The notes under the pieces are model-generated. The model ran no database searches. It was not told where the DNA came from and saw nothing but the letters and a program-made list of their open reading frames with translations. Shown in pieces: positions 24,929-35,622 of a DNA stretch of 64,000 nt. Position 1 is the first letter of the stretch. Every line of letters starts with the position of its first letter. A program made the translations under genes and the position numbers. The DNA is from Thermoanaerobacterium saccharolyticum (lineage in GTDB: Bacteria; Bacillota; Thermoanaerobacteria; Thermoanaerobacterales; Thermoanaerobacteraceae): assembly GCF_000747665.1 (NCBI RefSeq), contig NZ_BBKT01000032.1:1-64000 (forward strand), read 5' to 3'.

Positions 24929-26086
24929 TTATGCTTGAAATACCAATTGGCCATTTATGAACACAAATTTTGTCTTCGTCTTTATCTCTATTGGACTTCC
25001 ATCAAATACAGCTATATCAGCATCTTTTCCTATTTCAATGCTGCCAACCCTGTCATCTATACCGACAATCTTAGCTGGATTTATAGTAATCGCCTTTAAT
25101 GCCTCCATCTCATCCATTCCTTCTCTTACTGCAAGCCCTGCGCAAATCGGAAGGTAATTAAGCGGAATGACAGGATGGTCTGTCATTATGGCCACATCCA
25201 ACCCTGCTTTTGATAAAATCCCTGGTGTCTTAAAAGTAAGATTCGCAAGCTCCACTTTTGATCTTTCTGAAAGTGAAGGACCAACGATGACTTTTGCATT
25301 TTCCATAACAAGATAATCTGCGATAAGATGGCCTTCAGTGCAATGGTCAATGGTTATGTCCACATTAAATTCTTTTGCTATCCTCAAAGCAGTAAATATG
25401 TCATCTGCCCTATGTACATGTGCTTTTAAAGGTATCTCTCTTTTTAATACTTTAACCAAAACCTCAAGGCCCAGATCTCTTGAAGGCTTTTTCTCATCAT
25501 CAGAAGAATCCTTCTCCATTTCTTCCATGTACTCCTGAGCCTTTATAAGCTCCTGTCTAAGTAGTGCAGCTATGCCCATTCTGGTCATAGGCATTTTATG
25601 CTGTTCATTGTAAACAGATTTAGGATTCTCTCCAAAAGCCACTTTAACCGCCACAGGTTCTTTTACTATCATGTCGTCTATTCTTTTGCCATAAGTCTTG
25701 ATGGCTACAAATTGACCACCGATGACATTAGCACTGCCAGGACCTGTAACAGCCGTAGTCACGCCTGCCTCGTACGCTTCTTGAAAATACTTATCCATAG
25801 GATTTATGCCGTCAATAGCCCGCAATTGCGGTGTAATAGGATCTGTCTCCTCATTTCCATCTGCGCCTTCAAATCCTACAGCATTTTCCCACATACCCAA
25901 GTGGCAATGAGCATCTATCATGCCTGGCATCACTGTTAAGCCAGATACATCTATGATTTCCGCATCAAGCGGTGCTATTATTTCCTCACCTACGTCTAAT
26001 ATCTTTCCATCGCCTATAAGTACATCAGCCTTTTCATAGTTTTTCCCTGCCATAGTCAATACTTTGCCGCCTTTTAAAAGATACAC
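24929..26086 (-). CDS. Metal-dependent amidohydrolase, substrate unknown
   Basis: The 385-residue protein is a TIM-barrel amidohydrolase with beta-sandwich ends (MYLLKGGKVLTMAGK; GSIEIGKDADIAVFDGSP). Metal ligands fit GMIDAHCHLGMW (HxH), KAHVHRADD, DHCTEGH and a late Asp in MTDHPVIPL. It resembles imidazolonepropionase-like and dipeptidase-like enzymes of unknown specificity. It sits 27 bases before the ornithine carbamoyltransferase start, in one operon, so the substrate could be an amide or ureide feeding carbamoyl phosphate metabolism; that is inference. Confidence 0.82.
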   Translation of the reverse strand: MYLLKGGKVLTMAGKNYEKADVLIGDGKILDVGEEIIAPLDAEIIDVSGLTVMPGMIDAHCHLGMWENAVGFEGADGNEETDPITPQLRAIDGINPMDKYFQEAYEAGVTTAVTGPGSANVIGGQFVAIKTYGKRIDDMIVKEPVAVKVAFGENPKSVYNEQHKMPMTRMGIAALLRQELIKAQEYMEEMEKDSSDDEKKPSRDLGLEVLVKVLKREIPLKAHVHRADDIFTALRIAKEFNVDITIDHCTEGHLIADYLVMENAKVIVGPSLSERSKVELANLTFKTPGILSKAGLDVAIMTDHPVIPLNYLPICAGLAVREGMDEMEALKAITINPAKIVGIDDRVGSIEIGKDADIAVFDGSPIEIKTKTKFVFINGQLVFQA

Positions 26087-26177
26087 CGTAAAACCCCCCG
26101 TCTTTAAAATTTTTCAAATGAAAAGAACCTAAAAGATATTATACTACACTGATAAAAATTGTAAACAACATTCAGAA

Positions 26178-26855
26178 TCAATTCATCTTTTTAATAATCT
26201 TATCTTTATTTAAAACTCCGATGACGAATAAAATCACTGCAATGACTGATATTACAGCAGAAACTATGTAATTTTTATGCTCAATATTTGAACCAATATA
26301 TGAGGAAATAACTATTCCAGGAAGCCGAGCTAAAGCCGTTATGAGAAAATAATTTATAAACCTAACTGGTGTTAAGCCTGCCACATAAGATAAAGCATCT
26401 TTTGGAAGGCCAGGCATCAAAAATACAATGAAAAGTCCCAATTCTCCTTTTTTGTTGTTTATAATATAATCAAACTTTTTTAGCTTATCCTCTGAAATCA
26501 TTCCACTCACAAACTCATATCCCAAAAGCCTTGCTATGGCAAAACACAAGACGGAGCCAATAGTTATGCCAATCAAAGAGTAAAGAGAACCTAAAACAGC
26601 GCCATAAAGGTATCCACCAGCTATCTGGACGACTTCACCAGGTATTATAAAAATTACAACCTGCAGCACCTGTATCAGTATAAACACTAATACACCTTTT
26701 GCACCAAAACCCAAAATCCATTTCTCAAACTTGGCAGGGTCTTTTAAAAGATATGTAAGGTAATCACCATACCGAAACAATACCCAAAAAAAGAAAAACG
26801 CAAAAGCCGCTATTAATAGGCCATTTATGAAAAGCTTATTTTTATTTCTCCTCAT
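26178..26855 (-). CDS. TVP38/TMEM64 (VTT domain) membrane protein
   Basis: The 225-residue protein has about six hydrophobic segments and the VTT signature regions: IPGEVVQIAGGYLYGAVLGS, then AIARLLGYEFV, and FLMPGLPKDALSYVAGLT. Family members (YtxB, YdjZ, DedA relatives) are implicated in lipid flipping or membrane homeostasis, but the substrate of this clade is unproven. It begins 11 bases after the upstream phosphatase gene and shares its operon. Confidence 0.87.
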   Translation of the reverse strand: MRRNKNKLFINGLLIAAFAFFFFWVLFRYGDYLTYLLKDPAKFEKWILGFGAKGVLVFILIQVLQVVIFIIPGEVVQIAGGYLYGAVLGSLYSLIGITIGSVLCFAIARLLGYEFVSGMISEDKLKKFDYIINNKKGELGLFIVFLMPGLPKDALSYVAGLTPVRFINYFLITALARLPGIVISSYIGSNIEHKNYIVSAVISVIAVILFVIGVLNKDKIIKKMN

Positions 26856-26866
26856 CTATTTTCCTC

Positions 26867-27604
26867 CTAAAGATCTCTGAATCTGCTTTCATCGTAAGGC
26901 ATAGAAGATTTTACGCTGTATACCTTCATTTCAGGATACCTTAAAGCCGTAAGAGAGCCGCCAAATACACATCCCGTATCTATATTAACCGTATTATTTA
27001 AGAATCTTGGTTCCTTTACCGGCGTATGGCCGTAGACAATTAAAGATGAGCCTCTATAGTCTTTCGCCCAGTCAAGTCTTACTGGTGTGCCATCTGAATT
27101 TTTTTCACCTGTTATGTCTCCGTACAAGACAAACCGCCTTACACATTTCCCATAAAATCCGATGTATTTTTCGGGAATGCCTGCATGTGCCACAACAAGC
27201 TTGCCACCATCTAAAACAAGGTACATTGGAGCCATTTCATAAAGTTCTTTAAAATGCGAAGCAACAATTCTCTTTTGCTTCTCACTCAAGGCATTTAGCT
27301 CATCTACAGTAGTCTCCAATCCATGTATGATTTTCACATTGTGTCCTAAAAGATAGCGGTAAAGCTTGTTGCAGTGGTTGCCAGGTGTGTAAAGTGCTTT
27401 GCCTGCCTTAACATTTCTGTACACAAGTTCAATGACGCCTATAGAATCTGGTCCTCTATCTGTAATATCGCCTAAAAACACAAGTTTTCTGTTATCTTTA
27501 TGAAAGTATATACCGTCTTCGCACGCATACCCCAAAACATCTATTAATTCTGTAAGCTCTTTATAGCAACCGTGAACATCGCCGATAACGTCATAAGCTG
27601 TCAA
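26867..27604 (-). CDS. Calcineurin-like phosphoesterase (PrpE/ApaH/PP2A type)
   Basis: The 245-residue protein shows all PPP-family metal motifs: DVIGDVHGCYKEL (GDxHG), VFLGDITDRGPDS (GDxxDRG), TPGNHCNK (GNH), HAGIPEKY and VYGHTPVKEP. This set is common to protein phosphatases of the PrpC/PrpE group and diadenosine tetraphosphatases. Substrate is therefore either phosphoprotein or a dinucleoside polyphosphate. It lies upstream of the VTT protein gene and 35 bases after tex. Confidence 0.88.
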   Translation of the reverse strand: MTAYDVIGDVHGCYKELTELIDVLGYACEDGIYFHKDNRKLVFLGDITDRGPDSIGVIELVYRNVKAGKALYTPGNHCNKLYRYLLGHNVKIIHGLETTVDELNALSEKQKRIVASHFKELYEMAPMYLVLDGGKLVVAHAGIPEKYIGFYGKCVRRFVLYGDITGEKNSDGTPVRLDWAKDYRGSSLIVYGHTPVKEPRFLNNTVNIDTGCVFGGSLTALRYPEMKVYSVKSSMPYDESRFRDL

Positions 27605-27639
27605 ATTAAAACCTCCATTTTATTCATATCATACATATA

Positions 27640-29778
27640 TTATTTCATTGAAAGAGATATTCTATTTCTATCTACATCAACATCAATGACTCTTACCTTT
27701 ACTACATCGCCTACAGAAACAATATCCAAAGGATGATTTACATACTTTTGAGACATCTCTGATATGTGAACAAGTCCATCAGTATGAACGCCAATATCTA
27801 CAAAGCACCCAAAGTCAACGACGTTTCTTACAGTCCCCATCAATTCCATCCCAACTTTAAGCTCCTCTATCGTCATCACATCAGATCTCAAGATTGGCTT
27901 TGGAAGGTCTTCTCTGGGATCTCTGCCAGGCTTTTTTAATTCATTTACAATGTCATTAAGCGTAGGAATTCCTATATCGTATTCTTGTGATAACTTCAAA
28001 AGTCCATACTCCTCAAGTTTGTAAGCAAAATCCCTCAAACTTTTAATATCTAACTTATCCTTAACATATCCAAACTTCAAAAAAAGCTTTTCCAATACCT
28101 CATAACGCTCTGGATGTACACCTGTAGAGTCGAATATGTCGTCACCATTTAATATCCTTAAAAAGCCTGCACATTGCGTAAAAGTCCCTTCACCTAACCT
28201 TTTGACTTTTTTCAGCTCATTTCTGTTTCTAAACTTGCCAACCGTATTTCGATACTCAACTATGTTTTTCGCTATGGTCCCATTTATACCTGCTACGTAC
28301 TTTAAAAGCGATACAGATGCAGTGTTTAAGTCGACTCCTACGCTATTTACGCAGTCTTCAACGACACCATTTAAAGCTTCCCCAAGCATCTTTTGATTTA
28401 CATCGTGCTGGTACTGCCCTACACCTATAGACTTAGGATCGATCTTTACAAGCTCAGCAAGGGGGTCTTGAAGCCTTCGCGCCATCGATATTGCACCTCT
28501 TAGACTTACATTTACGTCAGGAAATTCCTCTGTCCCTATCTCTGACGCCGAGTACACCGATGCACCAGCTTCATTTACTATGACGTACTTCAAATCTCTG
28601 TCCATCTCTTTGATTAGATCTGCTATAAAAATTTCGCTTTCTCTCGATGCAGTTCCATTTCCTAATGAAATAAGACCAACATTGTACTTCTCTAACAAGT
28701 CTTTCAAAACCGCCTTTGCTCCATCTACATCGTTTTGAGGCGGCGTAGGGTAGACAGTGGCAGTATCTAAAAGTTTTCCTGTTTCATCTACAACGGCAAT
28801 CTTGCACCCTGTCCTGTACGCTGGGTCAAACCCCATCACAACATATCCTTTGACAGGTGGCTCTAAAAGGAGGCTCTTTAAGTTCATCTTAAACACTTTT
28901 ATAGCCTTATCTTCAGCAATTTCAGTAAGCTTATTTCTTATTTCCCTCTCTATAGATGGCCTAATAAGCCTTTTGTATGAATCAACAACGGCATTTTCAT
29001 GGTATTTTCTAAAAATTGATTCAGGATTTACATTTTCTTCAATCAATCTATTTACTATCTTTTCATCGTCTACGTCTATTTTAACGGAAATATACCCTTC
29101 TCTCTCAGCTCTGTTTATTGCCAAAATCCTATGAGGAGGTATCTTTTTAATTGACTCTCTGTAGCTGTAGTACATCTCATAAGGAGATTTTTCATCTTTA
29201 AGCTTCTCTGTGACGATGCTTCCATTCTCCCAAATGGTATCTCTTATGTACTTCCTCGTATCTGCATCATCTGATATATCCTCTGCCACTATGTCCATAG
29301 CACCTTGATAAGCTTCTTCTAAAGTTGCCACTTTGTCATTTAAAAATTTAGAAGCATAATCATCCGGATTTCCTTCTTTGACATTGCCTTCTGATATCAA
29401 TTTTGACAGCTCTTCAAGCCCTTTTTCTTTCGCTACAGTCGCCCTCGTCCTTCTTTTTGGTCTAAAAGGCCTGTAGATATCATCTATTTCCTGCAGCGTC
29501 TTGCTGTTTTCTATTTTTTCTCTTATCTCATCCGTAAGCTTCCCCTGCTCATCAATCAAGCGAATCGTATCGGCTTTTTTCTCCTCTAAATTTCTTAGGT
29601 ACAAAAGCCTGTCGTAAAAATTTCTTAAAACTTCATCTGACAAACTTCCTGTCGCTTCTTTCCTGTACCTTGCGATAAATGGTATAGTATTCCCGTCGTC
29701 AATAAGTTTGATGGTATTCAGTATCTGAAAATCTTTTAACCCAAATTCCTGCTTAAGTGCTAGTGCAATCTTATCCAT
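27640..29778 (-). CDS. tex: Tex family RNA-binding transcription accessory protein
   Basis: The 712-residue protein matches Tex: an N-terminal helical region (IPFIARYRKEATGSLSDEVL), the YqgF-like RNase H fold (VMGFDPAYRTGCKIAVVD), helix-hairpin-helix repeats (ASVSLLKYVAGINGTIAKNI and FRNRNELKKVKRLGEGTF) and a C-terminal S1 domain (about residues 640-712, GTVRNVVDFGCFVDIGVHTD). It binds RNA and affects transcription and antibiotic and toxin expression in other bacteria. Length is that of the family (about 710-780). Confidence 0.95.
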   Translation of the reverse strand: MDKIALALKQEFGLKDFQILNTIKLIDDGNTIPFIARYRKEATGSLSDEVLRNFYDRLLYLRNLEEKKADTIRLIDEQGKLTDEIREKIENSKTLQEIDDIYRPFRPKRRTRATVAKEKGLEELSKLISEGNVKEGNPDDYASKFLNDKVATLEEAYQGAMDIVAEDISDDADTRKYIRDTIWENGSIVTEKLKDEKSPYEMYYSYRESIKKIPPHRILAINRAEREGYISVKIDVDDEKIVNRLIEENVNPESIFRKYHENAVVDSYKRLIRPSIEREIRNKLTEIAEDKAIKVFKMNLKSLLLEPPVKGYVVMGFDPAYRTGCKIAVVDETGKLLDTATVYPTPPQNDVDGAKAVLKDLLEKYNVGLISLGNGTASRESEIFIADLIKEMDRDLKYVIVNEAGASVYSASEIGTEEFPDVNVSLRGAISMARRLQDPLAELVKIDPKSIGVGQYQHDVNQKMLGEALNGVVEDCVNSVGVDLNTASVSLLKYVAGINGTIAKNIVEYRNTVGKFRNRNELKKVKRLGEGTFTQCAGFLRILNGDDIFDSTGVHPERYEVLEKLFLKFGYVKDKLDIKSLRDFAYKLEEYGLLKLSQEYDIGIPTLNDIVNELKKPGRDPREDLPKPILRSDVMTIEELKVGMELMGTVRNVVDFGCFVDIGVHTDGLVHISEMSQKYVNHPLDIVSVGDVVKVRVIDVDVDRNRISLSMK

Positions 29779-29807
29779 AAAACCTTCCCTTCATTTTTAA
29801 AATTTAA

Positions 29808-29837
29808 AATAAGGGATATCCTGCCGATATCCCTTAT
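29808..29837 (-). terminator. Intrinsic terminator of prfB
   Basis: On the minus strand ATAAGGGATATC pairs with GATATCCCTTAT around five bases and runs into TTT. The prfB stop codon lies in the first arm. Confidence 0.85.
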
Positions 29838-30932
29838 GAAACCTTCTGCTTTAAATATGCGTTGATAAAGTCGTCTATTTCCCCATCCATCACAGCATTA
29901 ACATTGCCAACCTCAAAATTCGTCCTGTGGTCTTTTACCAGCGTATAAGGTTGAAATACGTACGACCTTATCTGATTTCCCCAACCTGCTTCTTTGTGCT
30001 CGCCTTTTAAATCTTCTATCTTTTCCTTCTGCTCTTTTATCATCATATCCATCAATTTTGCCTTAAGCATCTTCATCGCAGTCTCCCTGTTTTGCATTTG
30101 CGATCTTTCCGTCTGACACTGTACGATAATACCAGTAGGTAGATGAGTTATCCTAATGGCTGATTCTGTCTTGTTAACGTGCTGTCCACCTGCACCAGAT
30201 GACCTGTACGTGTCTATCTTTAAATCCTCAGGCCTTATATCCACCTTAATGTCATCATCTATCTCCGGCAAAACTTCAACAAGCGCAAATGAAGTGTGTC
30301 TCCTTCCGGCAGCGTCAAATGGGGAAATCCTGACTAATCTATGAACACCTGCTTCGCTTTTAAGATATCCATACGCGAAAGGACCTTTTACCATAATAGT
30401 CACGCTTTTTACACCAGCATCATCGCCTGGCAAGTAATCTACTGTCTCAACATCGTAATTTTTTGATGACGCCCATCTCATATACATGCGCAAAAGCATT
30501 TCTGTCCAATCCTGCGCTTCTGTACCACCTGCACCTGCATGTATAGAAAGGATGGCATTATTTTTATCGTAAGGACCGCTTAGCAGCGTCTTTATCTTCA
30601 TGTCGTTTACCTTTTTGGAGAGGGCTTTGTACTCATCGTGGACTTCCTGTGAAAGGGATTCATCCCCTTCCTCTAATCCCAATTCAATAAGCGCATTTAG
30701 ATCTTCCCACTGTTTTTCCAACGCTTCATATTCTGAAATAATTTCTTTCAAATCTTTCTGCTTTTTCGAAAGCTCTTGAGACTTCTCTAAATCACTCCAA
30801 AAATCAGGCTCCGACATCTTTTTGTCAATCTCTGCTACTTCCCTTTTCAATCCTTCGATGTCAAAGAGAAGCCCCCATTTCTTTTATAGTATCTATCATA
30901 TTCAAAACTTCTGTCTTGTAATCTGCTAACAC
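29834..30932 (-). CDS. prfB: Peptide chain release factor 2 with programmed +1 frameshift
   Basis: RF2 reads UAA and UGA stops. A GTG at 30932 with AAGGAG upstream starts LADYKTEVLNMIDTIKEMG. It then meets CTT TGA C (30860-30866), the conserved programmed frameshift site, with a purine-rich GGGGG element just before it. Slipping +1 gives DIEGLKREVAEIDKKM and the rest of the protein. The RF2-specific SPF codon-recognition tripeptide (RISPFDAAGRR) and the catalytic GGQ (GAGGQHVNKTESA) are present. The frameshift is autoregulation by RF2 level and is not a sequencing error. Confidence 0.97.
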
Positions 30933-30955
30933 TCAATCATCTCCTTCAAAAATCT

Positions 30956-33640
30956 TTATTGATTTGCTCCACAGCATTTCTTGTACTTCTTCCCACTGCC
31001 GCAAGGACATGGATCATTTCTTCCAACTTTTTTCTTCTTGACTACAGGCTTTTTCGGTTCGTCACCAACTTGATTAGTAGCAATAGGCTTCGCTACCTGC
31101 TCTCTGTGTGGCATATTGTCATTTCTTATCTCTATGTGGTACAGGAACTTCACCGTATCTTCCTGTATAGAATTCACAAGATCCTCAAACATCTCATATC
31201 CTATTTTCTTGTACTCTATGACAGGATCTACTTGCCCATAAGCTCTCAGTCCTATGCCTTGACGAAGCTGATCCATCTCGTCGATGTGATCCATCCACCT
31301 TGTATCCACAACTTTTAAGAGAACTATCCTCTCTATCTCTCTCATCTGTGGACCTATCTGCTGCTCTTTTTTCTCATACTGCCTTACAGCTTCTTCATAT
31401 ATTATATCTGTAAGCATCTCCTTATCAAGCCTACCAAAGTCCACATCTATTACTACGCTATCTTTTTCCAAAAATAGATCGTAAAGATGATTCAATAGGC
31501 CCTCTATGTCCCACTCTTCAGGGTATTTGCTGCCTGCAGTGTAAATTTCAACGTTTCTTCTTATGATGTCTTTTACCATATCAAGGATGTACTGCCTTAA
31601 GTCTTCTCCTTCTAATACTTTTCTTCTCTCTTTGTATATTATTTCCCTCTGTTTATTCATTACATCATCGTACTCAAGGACATTTTTCCTGACGTCGAAG
31701 TTTATGCCTTCCACTTTCTTCTGTGCTTGTTCTATCTGTTTTGTCAATATCTTATGCTCTATAGGCTGATCATCTTCTATCCCCAAAGTATTCATCATGT
31801 TTTTTATTCTCTCAGAACCAAAAAGCCTCATAAGGTCATCTTCGAGAGAAATGTAGAATCGAGACTCTCCGGGGTCACCTTGACGACCAGACCGCCCTCT
31901 TAGCTGATTGTCTATTCTTCTGGACTCGTGCCTTTCTGTGCCGATTATATACAATCCACCCAGTTTAACAACTTCTTCATGCTCTTTTTCCGTTTCCTTC
32001 TTTATCTCATTTAAAAGCTCCTGATATCTCTCTCTGGCCTTTACAAGTTCTTCGCTGTGCAATGGCCCGTACCCAGATGCTTCGTTTATGACATCTGGAG
32101 TATATCCTTCTTCAATCATCTTTTTCTTTGCCAAAAATTCGGGATTGCCGCCTAAAATAATATCAGTACCACGTCCAGCCATGTTTGTAGCTATTGTAAC
32201 AGCGCCTTTTCGTCCTGCTTGTGCTATTATCTCTGCTTCTTTTTCATGGTACTTGGCATTTAATACCTGATGCTTTATGCCCAGTTTTTTAAGCATATTG
32301 CTTAATTTCTCTGACTTTTCAATAGTAATAGTGCCCACAAGCACAGGCTGCCCTTTTTTATGATGTTCAACTATATCCTCAACGACAGCCTTAAATTTTG
32401 CCTCCTCCGTCTTGTATATGACGTCAGGATGATCTATCCTTATCATCTCTTTATTGGTAGGTATCACCACAACGTCAAGACCATATATAGCCCTAAACTC
32501 TTGCTCTTCTGTAAGGGCAGTACCAGTCATGCCTGCCAATTTGTCGTACATTCTGAAGTAATTCTGAAAAGTGATTGTGGCAAGAGTCTTGCTTTCTCTC
32601 TCGACTTTTACGCCTTCTTTGGCTTCTATTGCCTGATGGAGGCCTTCGCTGTACCTTCTGCCAAACATAAGCCTTCCAGTAAACTCATCTACTATTATGA
32701 CTTCTCCGTCTTTTACGACATAGTCTTTATCCCTCTTCATTATGGCATGTGCTTTTAGAGCCTGGTTTATATTGTGTGAAATCTCTATATTTTCAAGATC
32801 AGCCAGATTATCCAAATTAAAAAATTTCTCGGCTTTTTCCACACCTTTTTCAGTCAAACTTACTGCTCTCGCCTTTTCATCTATAGTATAATCCTCTTCA
32901 TTTTTCAATGTTCTTACAAAAGCATCGGCTCTTTTATATAGATCCGTAGATTTTTCACCAACTCCAGAAATGATAAGCGGTGTTCTGGCTTCATCTATCA
33001 ATATGCTGTCGACTTCGTCCACGATTGCATAATTTAGATGCCTTTGAACCATTTCCTCTTTATATATGACCATGTTGTCTCTTAAGTAGTCAAAGCCAAA
33101 CTCATTATTTGTGCCATAAGTTATATCTGCAGCATAAGCCTTTTTCCTCTCCTCTGAATCCATGTCATGAAGGATAACGCCAACGCTCAAACCCAGAAAC
33201 TCGTATATTTTACCCATCCAGTCACGATCCCTCTTAGCAAGGTAATCATTGACTGTAACGATGTGAACTCCCTTTCCTTCCAAAGCATTCAAATAGGCAG
33301 GTAGTGTCGCAACAAGCGTCTTTCCTTCACCAGTCTTCATCTCTGCTATTCTGCCTTGATGAAGGACAACGCCGCCTATAATCTGAACCCTGAAATGCTT
33401 CATTTTAAGTGTACGCCATGCGGCCTCTCTAACGACTGCAAAAGCTTCTGGCAATATATCGTCAAGGGTCTCTCCATTTTTCAGTCTATCTTTAAATTCC
33501 TGCGTCTTTCCTTTTAGCTCATCATCTGAAAGCTTTGACATCTCTTCTTCATATGACAAAACCTCATCTGCTATAGGTTCAATTCTCTTTACTTCCCTCT
33601 CACTGTAACTGCCAAATATCTTTTCTAAAACTCCTAACAT
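30956..33640 (-). CDS. secA: Preprotein translocase ATPase SecA
   Basis: The 894-residue protein contains Walker [17 protein letters not shown], Walker [34 protein letters not shown], the [13 protein letters not shown] motif and the C-terminal zinc-binding tail [17 protein letters not shown] that binds SecB or lipids. It drives protein export through SecYEG. It precedes prfB by 23 bases on the same strand, a conserved Firmicute order (hpf-secA-prfB is common; hpf here lies elsewhere at 47990). Confidence 0.98.
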   Translation of the reverse strand: MLGVLEKIFGSYSEREVKRIEPIADEVLSYEEEMSKLSDDELKGKTQEFKDRLKNGETLDDILPEAFAVVREAAWRTLKMKHFRVQIIGGVVLHQGRIAEMKTGEGKTLVATLPAYLNALEGKGVHIVTVNDYLAKRDRDWMGKIYEFLGLSVGVILHDMDSEERKKAYAADITYGTNNEFGFDYLRDNMVIYKEEMVQRHLNYAIVDEVDSILIDEARTPLIISGVGEKSTDLYKRADAFVRTLKNEEDYTIDEKARAVSLTEKGVEKAEKFFNLDNLADLENIEISHNINQALKAHAIMKRDKDYVVKDGEVIIVDEFTGRLMFGRRYSEGLHQAIEAKEGVKVERESKTLATITFQNYFRMYDKLAGMTGTALTEEQEFRAIYGLDVVVIPTNKEMIRIDHPDVIYKTEEAKFKAVVEDIVEHHKKGQPVLVGTITIEKSEKLSNMLKKLGIKHQVLNAKYHEKEAEIIAQAGRKGAVTIATNMAGRGTDIILGGNPEFLAKKKMIEEGYTPDVINEASGYGPLHSEELVKARERYQELLNEIKKETEKEHEEVVKLGGLYIIGTERHESRRIDNQLRGRSGRQGDPGESRFYISLEDDLMRLFGSERIKNMMNTLGIEDDQPIEHKILTKQIEQAQKKVEGINFDVRKNVLEYDDVMNKQREIIYKERRKVLEGEDLRQYILDMVKDIIRRNVEIYTAGSKYPEEWDIEGLLNHLYDLFLEKDSVVIDVDFGRLDKEMLTDIIYEEAVRQYEKKEQQIGPQMREIERIVLLKVVDTRWMDHIDEMDQLRQGIGLRAYGQVDPVIEYKKIGYEMFEDLVNSIQEDTVKFLYHIEIRNDNMPHREQVAKPIATNQVGDEPKKPVVKKKKVGRNDPCPCGSGKKYKKCCGANQ

Positions 33641-33724
33641 TCACTCACCTTCTCAAGGTTATTATCATTCAAGTATATATTATATCATTATATCGTGACC
33701 ATATCAAGGAAATGGATTCTTCAT

Positions 33725-34555
33725 CTATTTTAAACAATTCTTTAATTCTTCTACATTCTTAGGCATTGTATTGCAATTTGCAACACCTCTTTCTCTTAAA
33801 ATTTCAAATACATCCATAATCATTGGTCTTCTCAAATTCACTTTTCTAATTTTATTTTCATCATTAAAAATATCAGTAGGTTTTCCTTCATCTATCACTT
33901 TTCCGTCTTTCATCAGATATACATAGTCTGCCCATGAATAAGCAAAATCTACATCATGTGTTGATAAAACAATTGTTTTCCTCTGGCTTATTAAATCATC
34001 TAATGTTTTCATGATTTTACTAACATGCTCATAATCCAAATAAACTGTGGGTTCATCAAGTATAATAACCTCCGGTTCCATAACAATTATATCAGCAATT
34101 GATACACTCTTTTTTTGACCATAACTTAAGAAATGCGTAGGCTTGTCTTTAATGTCAGTGATGTCCATTTGCATCAATACTTTTTCTATCTTTTCCCTGG
34201 CCAAATCCTCTGGCATACCCAAATTCATCAATCCAAATGAAATCTCCTGATACACTCTATTAGCAAATATTTGTATATCGGGATTTTGAAAAACAATACC
34301 CACATTTTTTCTGAGTTTTTCAATTTCCTTTCGGCTATAATTAATTTCTTTATTATTGAACATTATTTTGCCGGACTTTGGTTTTAATATCCCATTAAAC
34401 AGTAAAAACAATGTTGTTTTACCTGCACCGTTAGGCCCTAAAATCGCAGTCTTCTGCCCTTTACATATCTTCATATTGATATTGTTTAAGGCTTTTGTTC
34501 CGTCTGTATATTCAAACGAAACATCTACCGCTTCCAATATGTAGTTATTTCCCAT
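33725..34555 (-). CDS. cbiO: Cobalt ECF transporter ATPase CbiO
   Basis: The 276-residue protein has Walker A GPNGAGKTTLF, Q-loop GIVFQNPDIQIFA, signature SYGQKKSVSIADIIV, Walker B VIILDEPTVYLDY and the H-loop STHDVDFAY. It is the only ATPase of the cbiMNQO cluster and so acts as a homodimer energising cobalt uptake. It begins 3 bases after cbiQ. Note the C-terminal residues CNTMPKNVEELKNC follow a normal CbiO regulatory end. Confidence 0.93.
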   Translation of the reverse strand: MGNNYILEAVDVSFEYTDGTKALNNINMKICKGQKTAILGPNGAGKTTLFLLFNGILKPKSGKIMFNNKEINYSRKEIEKLRKNVGIVFQNPDIQIFANRVYQEISFGLMNLGMPEDLAREKIEKVLMQMDITDIKDKPTHFLSYGQKKSVSIADIIVMEPEVIILDEPTVYLDYEHVSKIMKTLDDLISQRKTIVLSTHDVDFAYSWADYVYLMKDGKVIDEGKPTDIFNDENKIRKVNLRRPMIMDVFEILRERGVANCNTMPKNVEELKNCLK

Positions 34556-34558
34556 ATT

Positions 34559-35326
34559 TCACCTTCTTAAAAATAAAGATAAATTTATTAATATCAATTC
34601 AGTTAAAAAAATGACTACAAAATTTCTCACATTAATCTTTTGTTTTTTGTTTATTACTTTTAAATCACCTTTATATCCTCTTGCTTCTAAAGCCAAGTAC
34701 AAATTTTGAGAATCTCTATAAGATTTAACAAATAACGATGATATCAAAAATCCTAAAGACCTATATCCATTTTTTACTTTGAAATAACCTAATCTAGAAT
34801 CTTGAGATATATAAATTTCTTTAGTAGCATTTAATAAGACAAATATCAATCTGTACGTAATCTGTATTAATTCTAAAAACAGCATTGGTATTTTTATTTT
34901 TTCTAAAACATTAACTATATCAGTTATAGGTGTAGTAAGTGCAAGAAAATATAGACACGATACCAAAGCTAAAGTTCTACTCGTTAGATTAAAAGCTGTG
35001 TTAATGCCGCCCGATGTTATCCCTACAAGCACTCCAAATAACTTAATACTGATAATTGCCACACTTTTATCATCTAAAACATTTATAACAATTGTTAAAA
35101 CACTAATAATTAGAAAAGAAAAAGGAATTAATATGAGTTTTATATAAACTTTATATGGAATTTTCGCTATATAAACTATTATTATAAACATCATAAATAC
35201 CACTAAAAGATTTGTATATCTGTCAAACCAAAAGCACAAAAGCATTGTCACTATGGCAAATAATAATTTTTCAACAGGATGTATTTTGGACATCCTGTTG
35301 ATGTACGAATAGCTATCTATTTCCAT
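34559..35326 (-). CDS. cbiQ: Cobalt ECF transporter transmembrane protein CbiQ
   Basis: The 255-residue protein is the T-component: MEIDSYSYINRMSKIHPVEKLLFAIV at the N terminus, several membrane helices, and the coupling helix motif region YLALEARGYKGD (the conserved ARG motif that contacts CbiO). Its start overlaps the cbiN end by 14 bases. Confidence 0.93.
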   Translation of the reverse strand: MEIDSYSYINRMSKIHPVEKLLFAIVTMLLCFWFDRYTNLLVVFMMFIIIVYIAKIPYKVYIKLILIPFSFLIISVLTIVINVLDDKSVAIISIKLFGVLVGITSGGINTAFNLTSRTLALVSCLYFLALTTPITDIVNVLEKIKIPMLFLELIQITYRLIFVLLNATKEIYISQDSRLGYFKVKNGYRSLGFLISSLFVKSYRDSQNLYLALEARGYKGDLKVINKKQKINVRNFVVIFLTELILINLSLFLRR

Positions 35327-35606
35327 TTTTCTTCCCCTTAACGTATCCTAAGTAAAATCCTATAAAGCCAGCACCTATTGCAGCTTGACATGCAAACAAA
35401 AGGCTCTCAATTTCTCCGCTTGGTGGTTCCCAAATCGGTTTTATCCATGGCTTATAATTTTTATCTATCATCGTTATAGCTTTCGTCGCATTATCATCAG
35501 AACCAGCAAATTTGCCATTTTTTACCGTAACAAGCGGTAATACTATCAAAGAAACAACCATTAGCATTAATATTATATTAACAAATAAAGTCTTTTTGCG
35601 AATCAT
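35313..35606 (-). CDS. cbiN: Cobalt ECF transporter subunit CbiN
   Basis: About 97 residues with two membrane helices enclosing an extracytoplasmic loop (KFAGSDDNATKAI to IWEPPSGEIESLLFACQAAIG), the CbiN pattern. The loop assists loading of cobalt into CbiM. The ATG at 35606 fits the family start (MIRKKTLFVNIILML); an upstream frame is open to 35642 but overlaps cbiM. Confidence 0.92.
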   Translation of the reverse strand: MIRKKTLFVNIILMLMVVSLIVLPLVTVKNGKFAGSDDNATKAITMIDKNYKPWIKPIWEPPSGEIESLLFACQAAIGAGFIGFYLGYVKGKKNGNR

Positions 35607-35622
35607 ACCGTATACCTTCTTT

